Shown here: piece after piece, positions 1 through 12,861 of the stretch
How the letters are laid out: the number at the start of each line of letters is the position of its first letter
How positions within the stretch are numbered: the first letter of the stretch is position 1
Source of the DNA: Pagrus major
Taxonomy: Eukaryota; Chordata; Actinopteri; Spariformes; Sparidae
Direction of reading: 5' to 3'
Length of the DNA stretch: 64,000 nucleotides
NCBI RefSeq assembly: GCF_040436345.1
Contig: NC_133224.1
Coordinates: 12,260,519-12,324,518 of the forward strand
Translations under genes and position numbers: made by a program
The notes under the pieces: model-generated
Databases searched by the model: none
What the model was told of the DNA's origin: nothing
What the model saw: the letters and a program-made list of their open reading frames with translations, nothing else

Positions 1-3000
1 ATGTAATAACTTGAGTATTATTTGAAATTCCAAAATTCTTTTAATAACTTTTTGTCAGAAGGGTCCACAGATGTTGTGTGCAAAGTTTCATGCAAATCGG
101 TGAAATTTCCTGGGAGGAGTTCGAAAAAGTAGGTTTTCGACATTTTGCGAATTTGCGGAAAAAAAACCTGGGGCGGAAATGGGCGTGGCCTATATCAGAA
201 GACTCAGCAGAATTCACTGAACGCGTGGATATAAGGTTTTTGAATGTGCGACAACGTATATGGGAGTTATTAGCCAAAACGCACTGTCCTTGATTATAGC
301 GCCACCTAGTGGTGAAAATTCACAACGACAACAGATTATAAAATTTTTCGCCAGGTCTGATCTATATTCCAAGTTTGGTGAGTTTTGGGGTATGTTGCGG
401 CTGCCAAATATGCGATCCTTTGTGAGGAAGAAGGAGAATAATAATAATAATAATCCTTACGGTTTCAATAGGTCCTCGCACGGAATTCCGTGCTCGGGCC
501 CTAATTAAAGCTGCAAGCAGCGATGAACGGGCCCTCGCAGTCCACGCGGGTCGGGGCGTGCTGCTGTCGGGGCGTGCTCCTTACCCGGACCCATTGCCCC
601 GTTATTGTGCGCGCATGTCTTAACTGGTGAAAGTTCACAATGACAACAGATTATAAAATTTTTCGCCAGGTCTGATCTATATTCCAAGACAGGGGGAATA
701 TTAATTGTGTGTCTCTGTTGGCCCAGTTGATCTCGGTTGCTACGGCGATGGTTGTCGGAACTCCCTAGCAATGGCCTGTGACCACAGCTACTGTCTGTGA
801 CAGAGCTGATCTGAGAGTGACTTTTGGCTCAGAAGTAGGACTTCAAACTACTGCTATATCTTCAAAACCAAACATGATATCGGCAAAATTTCTTCACCGT
901 CAAGCCAGAAAGGCCTTAAAGAACACAGCCATAATTTTTTGTGGTCCTAGCTTCTAAAATGTGGTAATAGGAGCGAGTTCAAAACAGGTGCAGTTTGGAA
1001 AATCCTGGAAAATCCTCCTCCCGATTAACATTGGAGTAAATGGAGCAGTTGAGAGCTACTCTTGTCGGTTAGGGGCAGATAAATCAAAAACTGTAAATCC
1101 TACTGATAAAGAAGACACATTGGGAGAAAGAAGACAAGTGTGGCTACAACTCTGTGAAAAAATCACATTTCTACTGTGTAATTTGTGGCTGGGGTCGTCA
1201 GAGAAAGAGAGAATTTCTGAGAGTTTTTTTGAGTCTCCCACACTCTGGCAGTTGGTTCTGCACGAACATTCCGCAATACACAATCATTGAAAAAACTAAA
1301 ATTCTTTAAAATTCACTCAGCATCATTAAAGGGTCACAGTTCAAAAACGAAACATTGTGGGAAAAAAGTTCAAATACGAATTAAATAGACAAGACCCGTG
1401 CCTACATTTTAAAGTTTGAATGGTGTTTCTAGGTGAACGTAGGCCAGAGCAGGAGATGTTTGAAAAACGTCGAAGAAATGCTCATCGTGCCATGGAACAT
1501 TTTTGGTGTGTGAGTTACAGGGGCCAGTCTATACCACGCCTATGAATTTCATGTCCATAAGTGTTATGGTGTGGGCACAGTGCCAAATATAAAAAGAAAC
1601 TGCCACCAGAGCGCCATCTAGTGTCAGATCGGTAACCCCTTTGTCAGCTATCCTCAGGAGGGCATTGGCAATGAGTGTACCAAGTTTTGTGTTAATTCGA
1701 CCCACCGATGTGGAGATATAAAATACTTCAATTTAAAGAGCGCCACCTAGTGGTCATCCACCAAAATTTTGCACAGAGCCTTATGGGCTCATGGGGAAGT
1801 AGTATCCTGAGTTTCATGTCATTTGGACACACCAATGTGGAGATATGCAACACTTCCTGTTTGGAACGAAATCTGCAGGAAGTTGTTATGTAATAACTTG
1901 AGTATTATTTGAAATTCCAAAATTCTTTTAATAACTTTTTGTCAGAAGGGTCCACAGATGTTGTGTGCAAAGTTTCATGCAAATCGGTGAAATTTCCTGG
2001 GAGGAGTTCGAAAAAGTAGGTTTTCGACATTTTGCGAATTTGCGGAAAAAAAACCTGGGGCGGAAATGGGCGTGGCCTATATCAGAAGACTCAGCAGAAT
2101 TCACTGAACGCGTGGATATAAGGTTTTTGAATGTGCGACAACGTATATGGGAGTTATTAGCCAAAACGCACTGTCCTTGATTATAGCGCCACCTAGTGGT
2201 GAAAATTCACAACGACAACAGATTATAAAATTTTTCGCCAGGTCTGATCTATATTCCAAGTTTGGTGAGTTTTGGGGTATGTTGCGGCCGCCAAATATGC
2301 GATCCTTTGTGAGGAAGAAGGAGAATAATAATAATAATTAAAGCTGCAAGCAGCGATGAACGGGCCCTCGCAGTCCACGCGGGTCGGGGCGTGCTGCTGT
2401 CGGGGCGTGCTCCTTTCCCGAACCCATTGCCCCGTTATTGTGCGCGCATGTCTTAACTGGTGAAAGTTCACAATGACAACAGATTATAAAATTTTTCGCC
2501 AGGTCTGATCTATATTCCAAGACAGGGGGAATATTAATTGTGTGTCTCTGTTGGCCCAGTTGATCTCAGTTGCTACGGTGATGGTTGTCGGAACTCCCTA
2601 GCAATGGCCTGTGACCACAGCTGCTGTCTGTGACAGAGCTGATCTGAGAGTGATTTCTGGCTCAGAAGTAGGACTTCAAACTACTGCTATATCTTCAAAA
2701 CCAAACATGATATCGGCAAAATTTCTTCACCGTCAAGCCAGAAAGGCCTTAAAGAACACAGCCATAATTTTTTGTGGTCCTAGCTTCTAAAATGTGGTAA
2801 TAGGAGCGAGTTCAAAACAGGTGCAGTTTGAAAAATCCTGGAAAATCCTCCTCCCGATTAACATTGGAGTAAATGGAACAGTTGAGAGCTACTCTTGTTG
2901 GTTAGGGGCAGATAAATCAAAAACCGTAAATCCTACTGATAAAGAAGACACATTGGGAGAAAGAAGACAAGTGTGGCTACAACTCTGTGAAAAAATCACA

Positions 3001-4294
3001 TTTCTACTGTGTAATTTGTGGCTGGGATCGTCAGAGAAAGAGAATTTCTGAGAGTTTTTTTTGAGTCTCCCACACTCTGGCAGTTGGTTCTGCACGAACA
3101 TTCCGCAATACACAATCATTGAAAAAACTAAAATTTTCAAAATTCTTTAAAATTCACTCAGCATCATTAAAGGGTCACAGTTCAAAAACGAAACATTGTG
3201 GGAAAAAAGTTCAAATACGACTTAAATAGACAAGACCCGTGCCTACATTTTAAAGTTTGAATGGTGTTTCTAGGTGAACGTAGGCCAGAGCTAGGAGATG
3301 TTTGAAAAACGTCGAAGAAATGCTCATCGTGCCATGGAACATTTTTGGTGTGTGAGTTACAGGGGCCAGTCTATACCACGCCTATGAATTTCATGTCCAT
3401 AAGTGTTATGGTGTGGGCACAGTGCCAAATATAAAAAGAAACTGCCACCAGAGCGCCATCTAGTGTCAGATCGGTAACCCCTTTGTCAGCTATCCTCAGG
3501 AGGGCATTGGCAATGAGTGTACCAAGTTTTGTGTTAATTCGACCCACCGATGTGGAGATATAAAATACTTCAATTTAAAGAGCGCCACCTAGTGGTCATC
3601 CACCAAAATTTTGCACAGAGCCTTATGGGCTCATGGGGAAGTAGTATCCTGAGTTTCATGTCATTTGGACACACCAATGTGGAGATATGCAACACTTCCT
3701 GTTTGGAACGAAATCTGCAGGAAGTTGTTATGTAATAACTTGAGTATTACTTGAAATTCCAAAATTCTTTTAATAACTTTTTGTCAGAAGGGTCCACAGA
3801 TGTTGTGTGCAAAGTTTCATGCAAATCGGTGAAATTTCCTGGGAGGAGTTCGAAAAAGTAGGTTTTCGACATTTTGCGAATTTGCGGAAAAAAAACCTGG
3901 GGCGGAAATGGGCGTGGCCTATATCAGAAGACTCAGCAGAATTCACTGAACGCGTGGATGTAAGGTTTTTGAATGTGCGACAACGTATATGGGAGTTATT
4001 AGCCAAAACGCACTGTCCTTGATTATAGCGCCACCTAGTGGTGAAAATTCACAACGACAACAGATTATAAAATTTTTCGCCAGGTCTGATCTATATTCCA
4101 AGTTTGGTGAGTTTTGGGGTATGTTGCGGCCGCCAAATATGCGATCCTTTGTGAGGAAGAAGGAGAATAATAATAATAATAATAATAAGAATTCTTACGA
4201 TTTCAATAGGTCCTCGCACGGAGTTCCGTGCTCGGGCCCTAATAATCCTTACGGTTTCAATAGGTCCTCGCACGGAATTCCGTGCTCGGGCCCT
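1..4294. repeat. Near-identical tandem satellite-like units of about 1.85-1.96 kb
   Basis: Taking the recurring start AATTAAAGCTGCAAGCAGCG as the boundary, units run 503-2335 and 2336-4294, with a partial unit at 1-502. The copies are almost identical by eye, with only scattered substitutions and small length changes in the ATA-rich tail. Each unit carries several copies of the short motif GCGCCACCTAGTGG. ORFs of 60-109 codons occur at the same place in each copy but lie on both strands and overlap, so I read them as by-products of sequence identity. The high identity suggests recent tandem duplication or gene conversion. The family is not assigned. Confidence 0.85.
4188..4294. repeat. Tandem ~55-bp palindrome-bearing tail of the satellite unit
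   Basis: Two tandem copies of an AT-rich spacer followed by a GC-rich near-palindrome, ending CTCGGGCCCTAA. The first and last units carry the perfect palindrome GCACGGAATTCCGTGC. Related tails lie at about 449-502 (one copy), 7316-7427 (two copies) and 10636-10751 (two copies). The tail always precedes a new unit start or the end of the block, so it behaves as a terminal module. Confidence 0.65.
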
Positions 4295-7200
4295 AATTAA
4301 AGCTGCAAGCAGCGATGAACGGGCCCTCGCAGTCCACGCGGGTCAGGGCGTGCTGCCGTCGCGGCATGCTGCCGTCGTTACATGCTGCCGTTGTTACATG
4401 CTGCTGTCGTGACATGCTGCTGTCGGGGCTTGTACTTGCAACAACTTCCATTGAGGAAATGAAAGTGAAGGCAGTGAAGCTGTCATTTCGTCATTTAGCA
4501 ATAAAAGCGCCACCTATTGGTCGATTTGCACGAAATTTTGGAGAAATGCTCATCGTGCCATGGAACACAATTGCCAAAAGTTTTGTGTTGATCGGACTGT
4601 ATTTCATCAAGATACACAAGAATGTCTGTTTGACCACAATGCGCAGGAAATTGTTGTTTTATATTTTGGGCGTTCTGTGGACTAACACATTTCTTTTAAT
4701 AACTTTTTGTCAGGAGGGTCCAGAGATGCTGCGTGCAAAGTTTGGTGCAAATTGGAAAAATTGCCTGGGAGGAGTTCGAAAAAGTAGGTTTGCGACATTT
4801 GGCGAATTTGCAAATGGAAATTCAGTGCGAACGTGGGCGTGGCCTACATCACACTGTTCGGCTGTATTCAGGGAACACGTAGATATAATGTTTAACAATG
4901 TGCACCATATTATGTGGGAGTAATTAGCAAAAAACTTTTTTTCTTGATAATAGCGCCACCTGCTGGTCATTTTTGGTGTGTGAGTTACAGAGGCCAGTCT
5001 ATACCGCCCCTATGAATTTCATATCCATAAGTGTTATAGTGTGGGCACAGTGCCAATTATAAAATGAAACTGCCACCAGAGCGCCACCTAGTGTCAGATC
5101 AATAACCCCTTTGTCAGCTATGCTCAGGAGGCCATTGCCAATGAGTGTACCAAGTTTTGTGTTCATCCGACCAAGCGATGTTGAGATATAAAATACTTCA
5201 ATTTAAATAGCGCCACCTAGTGGTCATGGGCCAAAATTTCGCACAGAGCCTTTGGGGTTCATGTGGAAGTAGTGTCCTGAGTTTCATGTCATTTGGACAT
5301 ACCAATGTGGAGCTGTGCAACACTTCCTGTTTTGACCCAAATCTGCAGGAAGTAGTTATTTAATAACTTGAGTACAGTTTGGAACAGCAAAATTCTTTTA
5401 ATAACTTTTTGTCAGGAGGGTCCACAGATGCGGTGTGCAAAGTTTGGTGCAAATCGGTGAAATTGCCTGGGAGGAGTTCGAAAAAGTAGGTTTGTAACAT
5501 TTCGCGAGCTAGCGAAAAAAAACGGTAGGCGGAAATGGGCGTGGCCTATATCAGGACATTCAGCACAATTCACTGAACGCGTGGATGTAAGGTTTTTGAA
5601 TGTGCGACAAAGTATGTGCGAGTTATTAGCCAAAACGCACTTTCCTTGACTGTAGCGCCACCTAGTGGTGAAAATTCACAACGACAACAGATTATCAAAT
5701 TTTTCGCCAAGCCCAATGACTTTGCCAAAAAAAATCGCGTTTTCATACATGTTCAGGCAGTGAAAAATGCGATCATTTGGGACGAAGGAAAACTAAAAAT
5801 AATTAAAGCTGCAAGCAGCGATGAACGGGCCCTCGCAGTCCACGCGCGTCGGGGCGTGCTGCTGTCGGGACATGCTGCTGTCGGGGCATGCTGCTGTCGT
5901 TACATGCTGCTGTCCGGGCATGCTGCTGTCGAGGCTTGTTCATGCAACAACTTGCGTAGAGGAAACAAAACTGAAGGCAGTGAAGCTGCTGTTTTGTCAT
6001 TTAGCAATAAAAGCGCCACCTATTGGTCGATTTGCACGAAATTTTGTAGAAATGCTCATCGTGTCATGGAACACAATTGCCAAAAGTTTTGTGTTAATCG
6101 GATTGTATTTCATCAAGATACACAAGAATGTCTGTTTGACCACAATGTGCAGGAAATTGTTGTTTTATATTTTGGGCGTTCTGTGGACTAGCACATTTCT
6201 TTTAATAACTTTTTGTCAGGAGGGTCCACAGATGCTGCGTGCAAAGTTTGGTGCAAATCGGAGAAATTGCCTGGGAGGAGTTCGAAAAAGTAGGTTTGCG
6301 ACATTTGGCGAATTTGCGAATGGAAATTCAGTGCGAACGTGGGCGTGGCCTACATCACACGGTTCGGCTGTATTCAGGGAACATATAGATATAATGTTTA
6401 ACAATGTGCACCATATTATGTGGGAGTAATTAGCAAAAAACGTTTTTTCTTGATAATAGCGACACCTGCTGGTGATTTTTGGTGTGTGAGTTACAGGGGC
6501 CAGTCTATACCGCCCCTATGAATTTCATATCCATAAGTGTTATGGTGTGGGCACAGTGCCAAATATAAAATGAAACTGCCACCAGAGCGCCACCTAGTGT
6601 CAGATCGGTAACCCCTTTATCAGCTGTCCTCAGGAGGGCAATGGCAATGAGTGTACCAAGTTTTGTGTTCATCCGACCAACCGATGTTGAGATATAAAAT
6701 ACTTCAATTTAAAGAGCGCCACCTAGTGGTCATCAGCCAATATTCCGCACAGAGCCTTAGGGGCTCATGGGGAAGTAGTATCCTGAGTTTCACGTCATTC
6801 GGACAAACCAATGTGGAGATATGCAACACTTCCTGTTTGGAATGAAATCTACAGGAAGTTGTTATTTAATAACTTGAGTGTTGTTTGGTGTATCAAAATT
6901 CTTTTAATAACTTTTTGTCAGGAGCATCCACAGATGCTGTGTGCAAAGTTTGGTGCAAATCACTGAAATTGCCTGGGAGGAGTTCGAAAAAGTAGGTTTG
7001 CGACATTTTGCGAGCTAGCGAAAAAAAACGCAAGGCGGAAATGGGCGTGGCCTATATCAGGAGATTCAGCAGGATTCACTGAAAGCGTGGATATAAGGTT
7101 TTTGAACGTGCGACAAAGTATGTGGGAGTTATTAGGCAAAACACACTTTCCTTGATAGTAGCGCCACCTAGTGGTGAAAATTCAAAACGACAACAGATTA

Positions 7201-10200
7201 TAAAATTTTTCGCCACGTCTGATCTATATTCCAAGTTTGGTGAGTTTTGGGGTATGTTCAGGCAGTGAAAAATGCGATCATTTCGTCAGAAAAAAAATAA
7301 TAATAAAAATAATCACGAGAAAAACAATAGGGACCTCGCAGGTTCCCTGCTCGGGCCCTAATAAATAATAAGAATAAGAATCACTACAATTACAATAGGG
7401 ACCTAGCAGGTTCCCTGCTCGGGCCCTAATTAAAGCTGCAAGCAGCGATGAACGGGCCCTCGCAGTCCACGCGGGTCGGGGCGTGCTGCCGTCGGGGCGT
7501 GCTGCTGTCGGGGCATGCTGCTGTCGGGGCATGCTGCTGTCGAGGCTTGTTCATGCAACAACTTCTGTAGAGGAAACAAAACTGAAGGCAGTGAAGCTGC
7601 TGTTTCGTCATTTAGCAATAAAAGCGCCACCTATTGGCCGATTTGAACGAAATTTTGTAGAAATGCTCATCGTGCCATGGAACACCATTGCCAAAAGTTT
7701 TGTGTTCATCGGACTGTATTTCATCAAGATACACAAGAATGTCTGTTTGACCACAATGCGCAGGAAATTGTTGTTGTATATTTTGGCCGTTCTGTGGACT
7801 AGCACATTTCTTTTAATAACTTTTTGTCAGGAGGGTCCAGAGATGCTGCGTGAAAAGTTTGGTGCAAATTTGAAAAATTGCCTGGGAGGAGTTCGAAAAA
7901 GTAGGTTTGCGACATTTGGCGAATTTGCAAATGGAAATTCAGTGCGAACGTGGGCGTGGCCTACATCACACGGTTCGGCTATATTCAGGGAACATATAGA
8001 TATAATGTTTAACAATGTGCACCATATTATGTGGAAGTACTTAGCAAAAAACGTTTTTTCTTGATAATAGCGCCACCTGCTGGTCATTTTTGGTGTGTGA
8101 GTTACAGGGGCCAGTCTATATCACCCCAATCAGTTTCATATCCATAAGTGTTATGGTGTGGGCACAGTGCCAATTATAAAATGAAACTGCCACCAGAGCG
8201 CCACCTAGTGTCAGATCGGTAACACCTTCGTCAGTTGTCCTCAGGAGGCCATTGGCAATCAGTGTACCAAGTTTTGTGTTGATCCGACCAACCAATGTGG
8301 AGATATAAAATACTTCAATTTAAATAGCGCCACCTAGTGGTCATGGGCCAAGATTTTGCACACAGCCTTAGGGGCTGATGGGGAAGTAGTGTCCTGAGTT
8401 TCACATCATTTGGACACACCAATGTGGAGATATGCAACACTTCCTGTTGTGACCTGATTCCACAGGAAGTTGTTATTTAATAACTTGAGTATTCTTTGGT
8501 GTATCAAAATTCTTTTAATAACTTTTTGTCAGAAGGGTCCACAGATGCTGTGTGCAAAGTTTGGTGAAAATCGGTGAAATTGCCTGGGAGGAGTTCGAAA
8601 AAGTAGGTTTGCGACATTTTGCGAGCTAGCGAAAAAAAACGCTAGGCGGAAATGGGCGTGGCCTATATCAGGAGATTCAGCACAATTCACTGAACGCGTG
8701 GATATAAGGTTTTCGAATGTGTGACAAAGTATGTGGGAGTTATTAGCCAAAACGCACTTTCCTTGATTATAGCGCCACCTAGTGGTGAAAATTCACCATG
8801 ACAACAGATTATAAAATTTTTCGCCAGGTCTGATCTATATTCCAAGTTTGATGCGTTTTGGGGTATGTTCAGGCAGTGAAAAATGCGATCATTTTGGCAG
8901 AAAAAAAAAAAAAAAAACAAATAATAATTAAAGCTGCAAGCAGCGATGAACGGGCCCTCGCAGGCCACGCGGGTCGGGGCGTGCTGCCGTCGGGGCGTGC
9001 TCCTTACCCGGACCCATTGCCCCGTTATTGTGCGCGCATGTCTTAACTGATAGCCAAAAACGGTATTGTGTTGATAATAGCGCCACCTGCTGGTGATTTT
9101 TGGTGTGTGAGTTACAGATGCCAGTCTATACCACCCCAATCAGTTTCATATCCATAAGTGTTATGGTGTGGGCACAGTGCCAATTATAAAATGAAATTGC
9201 CACCAGAGCGCCACCTATTGTCAGATCGGTAACACCTTCGTCAGCTGTCCTCAGGAGGCCATTGGCAATCAGTGTACCAAGTTTTGTGTTAATCCGACCA
9301 ACCAATGTCGAGATATAAAATACTTCAATTTAAATAGCGCCACCTAGTGGTCATGGGCCAAGATTTTGCACAGAGTCTTAGGGGCTCATGGGGAAGTACT
9401 GTCCTGAGTTTCACGTCATTTGGACACACCAATGTGGATATATGCAACACTTCCTCTTTTGACTGTAATCTACAGGAAGTTGTTATTTAATAACTTGAGT
9501 ATTCTTTGGAATATCAAAATTCTTTTAATAACTTTTTGTCAGGAGGGTCCACAGGTGCTGTGTGCAAAGTTTGGTGCAAATCAGAGAAATTGTCTGGGAG
9601 GAGTTCGAAAATGTAGGTTTGTGACATTTTGCGCATTTGCGAATGGAAATTTAGTGCAAACGTGAGCGTGGCCTACATCATATAATTCAGCTGAATTCAG
9701 GGAACACGTAGATATAAGGTTTAACAATGTCTGACAAATTATGTGGGAGTTATTGGTCAAAAACTGCTTTGTGTTGATAATAGCGCCACCTGTTGGTCAT
9801 CTTTGGTGTGTGAGTTACAGGGGCCAGTCTTTACCACCCCTATGAATTTCATATCCATAAGTGTTATGGTGTGGGCACAGTACCAAATCTAAAAATAAAC
9901 TGCCACCAGAGCGCCACCTAGTGTCAGATCAATAACACCTTCGTCAGCTGTCCTCAGAAGGGCAGTGGCAAGAATTGTACCAAGTTTTGTGTTAATCCGA
10001 CCCACCAATGTCGAGATATAAAATACTTCAATTTAAAGAGCGCCACCTAGTGGTCGTCCACCACAATTTCGCACAGAGCCTTATGGGCTCATGGGAAAGT
10101 GGTATCCTCAGTTTCATGTCATTTCGACAAAGCAATGTGAAGATATGCAACACTTCCTGTTTTGACCCGATTTTATAGGAAGTTGTTATTTAATAACTTG

Positions 10201-10751
10201 AGTATTGTTTGGAATTCCAAAATTCTTTTAATAACTTTTTGTCATGAGGGTCCCCTGATGCTGTGTGCAAAGTTTCGTGCAAATCGGTGAAATTGCCTGG
10301 GAGGAGTTCGAAAAAGTAGGTTTGCGACATTTTGCGAGCTAGCATAAAAAACCGTAGGCGGAAATGGGCGTGGCCTATATCAAGAGATTCAGCCCGATTC
10401 ACTGAACGCGTGGATATAAGGTTTTTGAATGTGCGACAAAGTATGTGGGAGTTATTAGCCAAAACGCACTTTCCTTGATTGTAGCGCCACCAAGTGGTGA
10501 AAAATCACAACGACAACAGATTATAAAATTTTTCGCTAAGCCTAATGTGTTTGCCAAATAAAATTGACTTTTCATTCACATTCAGGCAGTGAAAAATGCG
10601 ATCATTTTGGACAAAGAAAAAAAACTAAAAATAAAAATAATAATAATAATAATCATTGCAATTACAATAGGGACCTCGCAGGTTCCCTGCTCGGGCCCTA
10701 ATAATCACTACAAAAACAATAGGGTCCTCGCAGTTTCACTGCTCGGGCCCT
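4295..10751. repeat. Diverged tandem satellite-like units (same family)
   Basis: Units begin at 4295, 5801, 7428 and 8926 with the same AATTAAAGCTGCAAGCAGCG start and run to the next start, or to 10751 for the last. They share internal blocks with the 5' array: TTAATAACTTTTTGTCAG, CTGGGAGGAGTTCGAAAAAG, and repeated GCGCCACCTAGTGG. Units here are shorter or longer (about 1.5-1.83 kb) and clearly diverged from each other. Open frames of 193-202 codons recur at 4315-4923, 5821-6429 and 7483-8064, but contain no recognisable domain. Nothing else gene-like was seen in this stretch. Confidence 0.8.
5845..5943. repeat. 15-bp GC-rich minisatellite inside the satellite unit
   Basis: Short tandem repeats of the type CGTGCTGCTGTCGGGG with variants lie just after the unit start. 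Related arrays occur at about 4343-4437 and 7474-7551; the first units hold only one or two copies. Copy number differs between units, as expected for slippage. Confidence 0.7.
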
Positions 10752-12796
10752 AAAAACGGAAAAACAAGTTTGTTTTTCCGTTTTTCTCTTTTAAACCCAG
10801 AACGAAAAAACAGGAAAAACAGAATAACACAAAACCACATTTTGTGCCTGTTATTCTGTTTTAAAACAAAAACAGAATAACGTGAAAATTAAGTTTTTGA
10901 TTTTTATTGTTTTGTTATTTTGATATTCTGAAAATTCGGGGAATGCTGGGAGATTTTTGCGGAGTCGGGGGGGCGCGTATGTCGCACGGCAGAAGTAACA
11001 GCTGATTTTTGTGTATGATTTTATATTTTCCTGCATGATTTTATTATTGTTTGTAGTGATTTTATTATCTTTTATTGTACGGTTTTAAGTGAAGTCAATT
11101 TGAGTGTTTACTTCTGCTGAGGCATTTTTTTGATTACCTTGTTAACCTGCACCTGGGAAGCGCTTTACCTCCATAGACTGACCAATAGGTCTGAAGGACG
11201 AAGCGGCGAGCGACCAATTGAACGCGAGGAGGAGGGACTCAACGGGCCGCACACGGAAACAAGAGCAGAGGAGAGTGAGACGGATTCGGACGCGGCAGAC
11301 AGTGCAGACACACGAGCAGTAAGCAGTGACGGGAGAACGACGACATTGACGGACGAGCAGTGGAGGGACCGCCCGAGAAGAGCTGACTAGAGACCAGCGG
11401 AAGTGGTGGTAACAACTGAGCCGAAAAAAACCAGAGTGTTACGACGCGACCTTACGGCAGCGGCAGAGTGAGGAGCTCTGCCTAGCCGCGTGTCCTCGCC
11501 GATGGTCCGCCCCCCTACGGAGTGAGTCAGAGGAGGAGACCAGAGAGCGGTGTGGCGTCGGACACGAGCAGGAAAGCCGCTGGTATCCGGTCCCGCTCGG
11601 GCCTGTACGTTGGGCCTTGTCCCCCTGTGTTGGACAGACTTCTTGGACTTCTAGCCGTATGTTGAAGACAGTATAAAGGACATTTTTCTTTCACATTCTG
11701 CTACTTAAACAAAAAACTGTTGACGTGTCTGAGTGTAATAAAAAACAAGCTTGTTTTAACTGAGAAGTGGCAGTTGCCTCCTTGGGGTTAACACAGTGCT
11801 CACCACTTGATTTTAAAGGACCAGTACAAAGTTTTAATAATCCCACAATTCTCATTTTTTAACTAGCCTACCTACATTACACGTACACACCACACACCCG
11901 TTATTACCGGACTGGACAGCAGCCGAGAGATTTATTAGGTTAGGCTACCCTATTATATCCAAATCATGATCTAGTCTGTCCTGAGCCTACAAAATAAAGT
12001 TTGAGAAATGTCTGCATGGTGTAGGCTACACCTGCTTACAGTGCAGCTGACAGATGTGCAGCCATATATATTTTCCTCATCGCTACCTGAGCCACCATCT
12101 GAATCGCATTGCGCCCGATTCACATACCTGTAGGCCTATACAGGTAAAAATAAATGTGATAGTATGAAAACATTAGCCTACATATTGTTGTAAATTTTTT
12201 TCTCTGACAATAGATTAATAATTATAGTAATAGGTTACAATAACAAATGCTTTTATTATGAAATAGAAATGTGTTGTGTTGTCTTCCGTTAGTGTAGCAG
12301 ACATTAAATTGTTACAAATAATCTTCTGGTTGCTAGGTAACGAATAGGACCTTTCCTCCTTGTCTTTTTTATTTCGCCTCTGTTGTTTTCCTCCTTGTAA
12401 CTGTTCAGTATAACATGTTTTAATCAGTAAATATGATCGCATTCAGCCCATAGGCTGAGCCAGCGACTCCCAGAAAAAGACAAAGCTTGCCATTGCAGAG
12501 ACGCTCGTTCCGGCTCACTTCGTGCGCCTCTGACTCTGCAAAAATCTCCCAGCATTCCCCGAATTTTCAGAATATCAAAATAACAAAACAATAAAAATCA
12601 AAAACTTAATTTTCATGTTATTCTGTTTTTGATTTAAAACAGAATAACAGGCACAAAATGTGGTTTTGTGTTATTCTGTTTTTCCTGTTTTTTCGTTCTG
12701 GGTTTAAAAGAGAAAAACAGAAAAACAAACTTGTTTTTCCGTTTTTTTAATTTGGTTTTGAAACGAAAAAACGAAAGAACGTTGGGTACACGGATT
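10752..12796. mobile_element. Long-TIR DNA transposon, copy A, left end truncated
   Basis: The first ~225 bp (10752-10976) are the inverted complement of the last ~265 bp (about 12531-12796). Both are AT-rich, with runs such as ACAGAATAAC and CATTTTGTG. The right end reads GTTGGGTACACGGATT and is followed by TTAACAC. Compared with copy B (28886-30065), this copy lacks about 52 bp of its left end, where it abuts the satellite block, and has 906 bp more internal sequence. No transposase was recognised, so it is probably non-autonomous. It lies in the intron after exon 8 of USP unit A. Family assignment is open; the apparent 7-bp target duplication is unusual. Confidence 0.8.
10980..11885. other. 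Internal segment of transposon copy A that is deleted in copy B
   Basis: This 906-bp segment is absent from copy B. There the left CGTA (10976-10979 here) is joined directly to the sequence after the right CGTA (11882-11885). It holds a GC-rich stretch with an 86-codon plus-strand ORF (11130-11390) rich in Arg, Glu and Asp with no recognised domain. Around 11690-11800 there is an AT-rich stretch with AATAAA-like signals. It could be an old insertion or part of the original element. Confidence 0.55.
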
Positions 12797-12861
12797 TTAA
12801 CACTTACAGATAAATAAAGTTATTATTGGTAAAAATAAAAAAAATATGTTTTCAAACATAC

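Noticed and set aside
1-4006. Recurring 60-109-codon ORFs on both strands of the first satellite units
   Set aside because: They overlap in several frames, have no domain and recur only because the units are nearly identical.
4188-4294. CRISPR-like repeat/spacer pattern in the short palindromic repeats
   Set aside because: There are only one or two copies, spacers are low complexity and similar, and the genome is eukaryotic.
11130-11390. 86-codon charged ORF inside the transposon as a transposase
   Set aside because: Too short, no catalytic motif, and compositionally biased by a GC-rich purine stretch.
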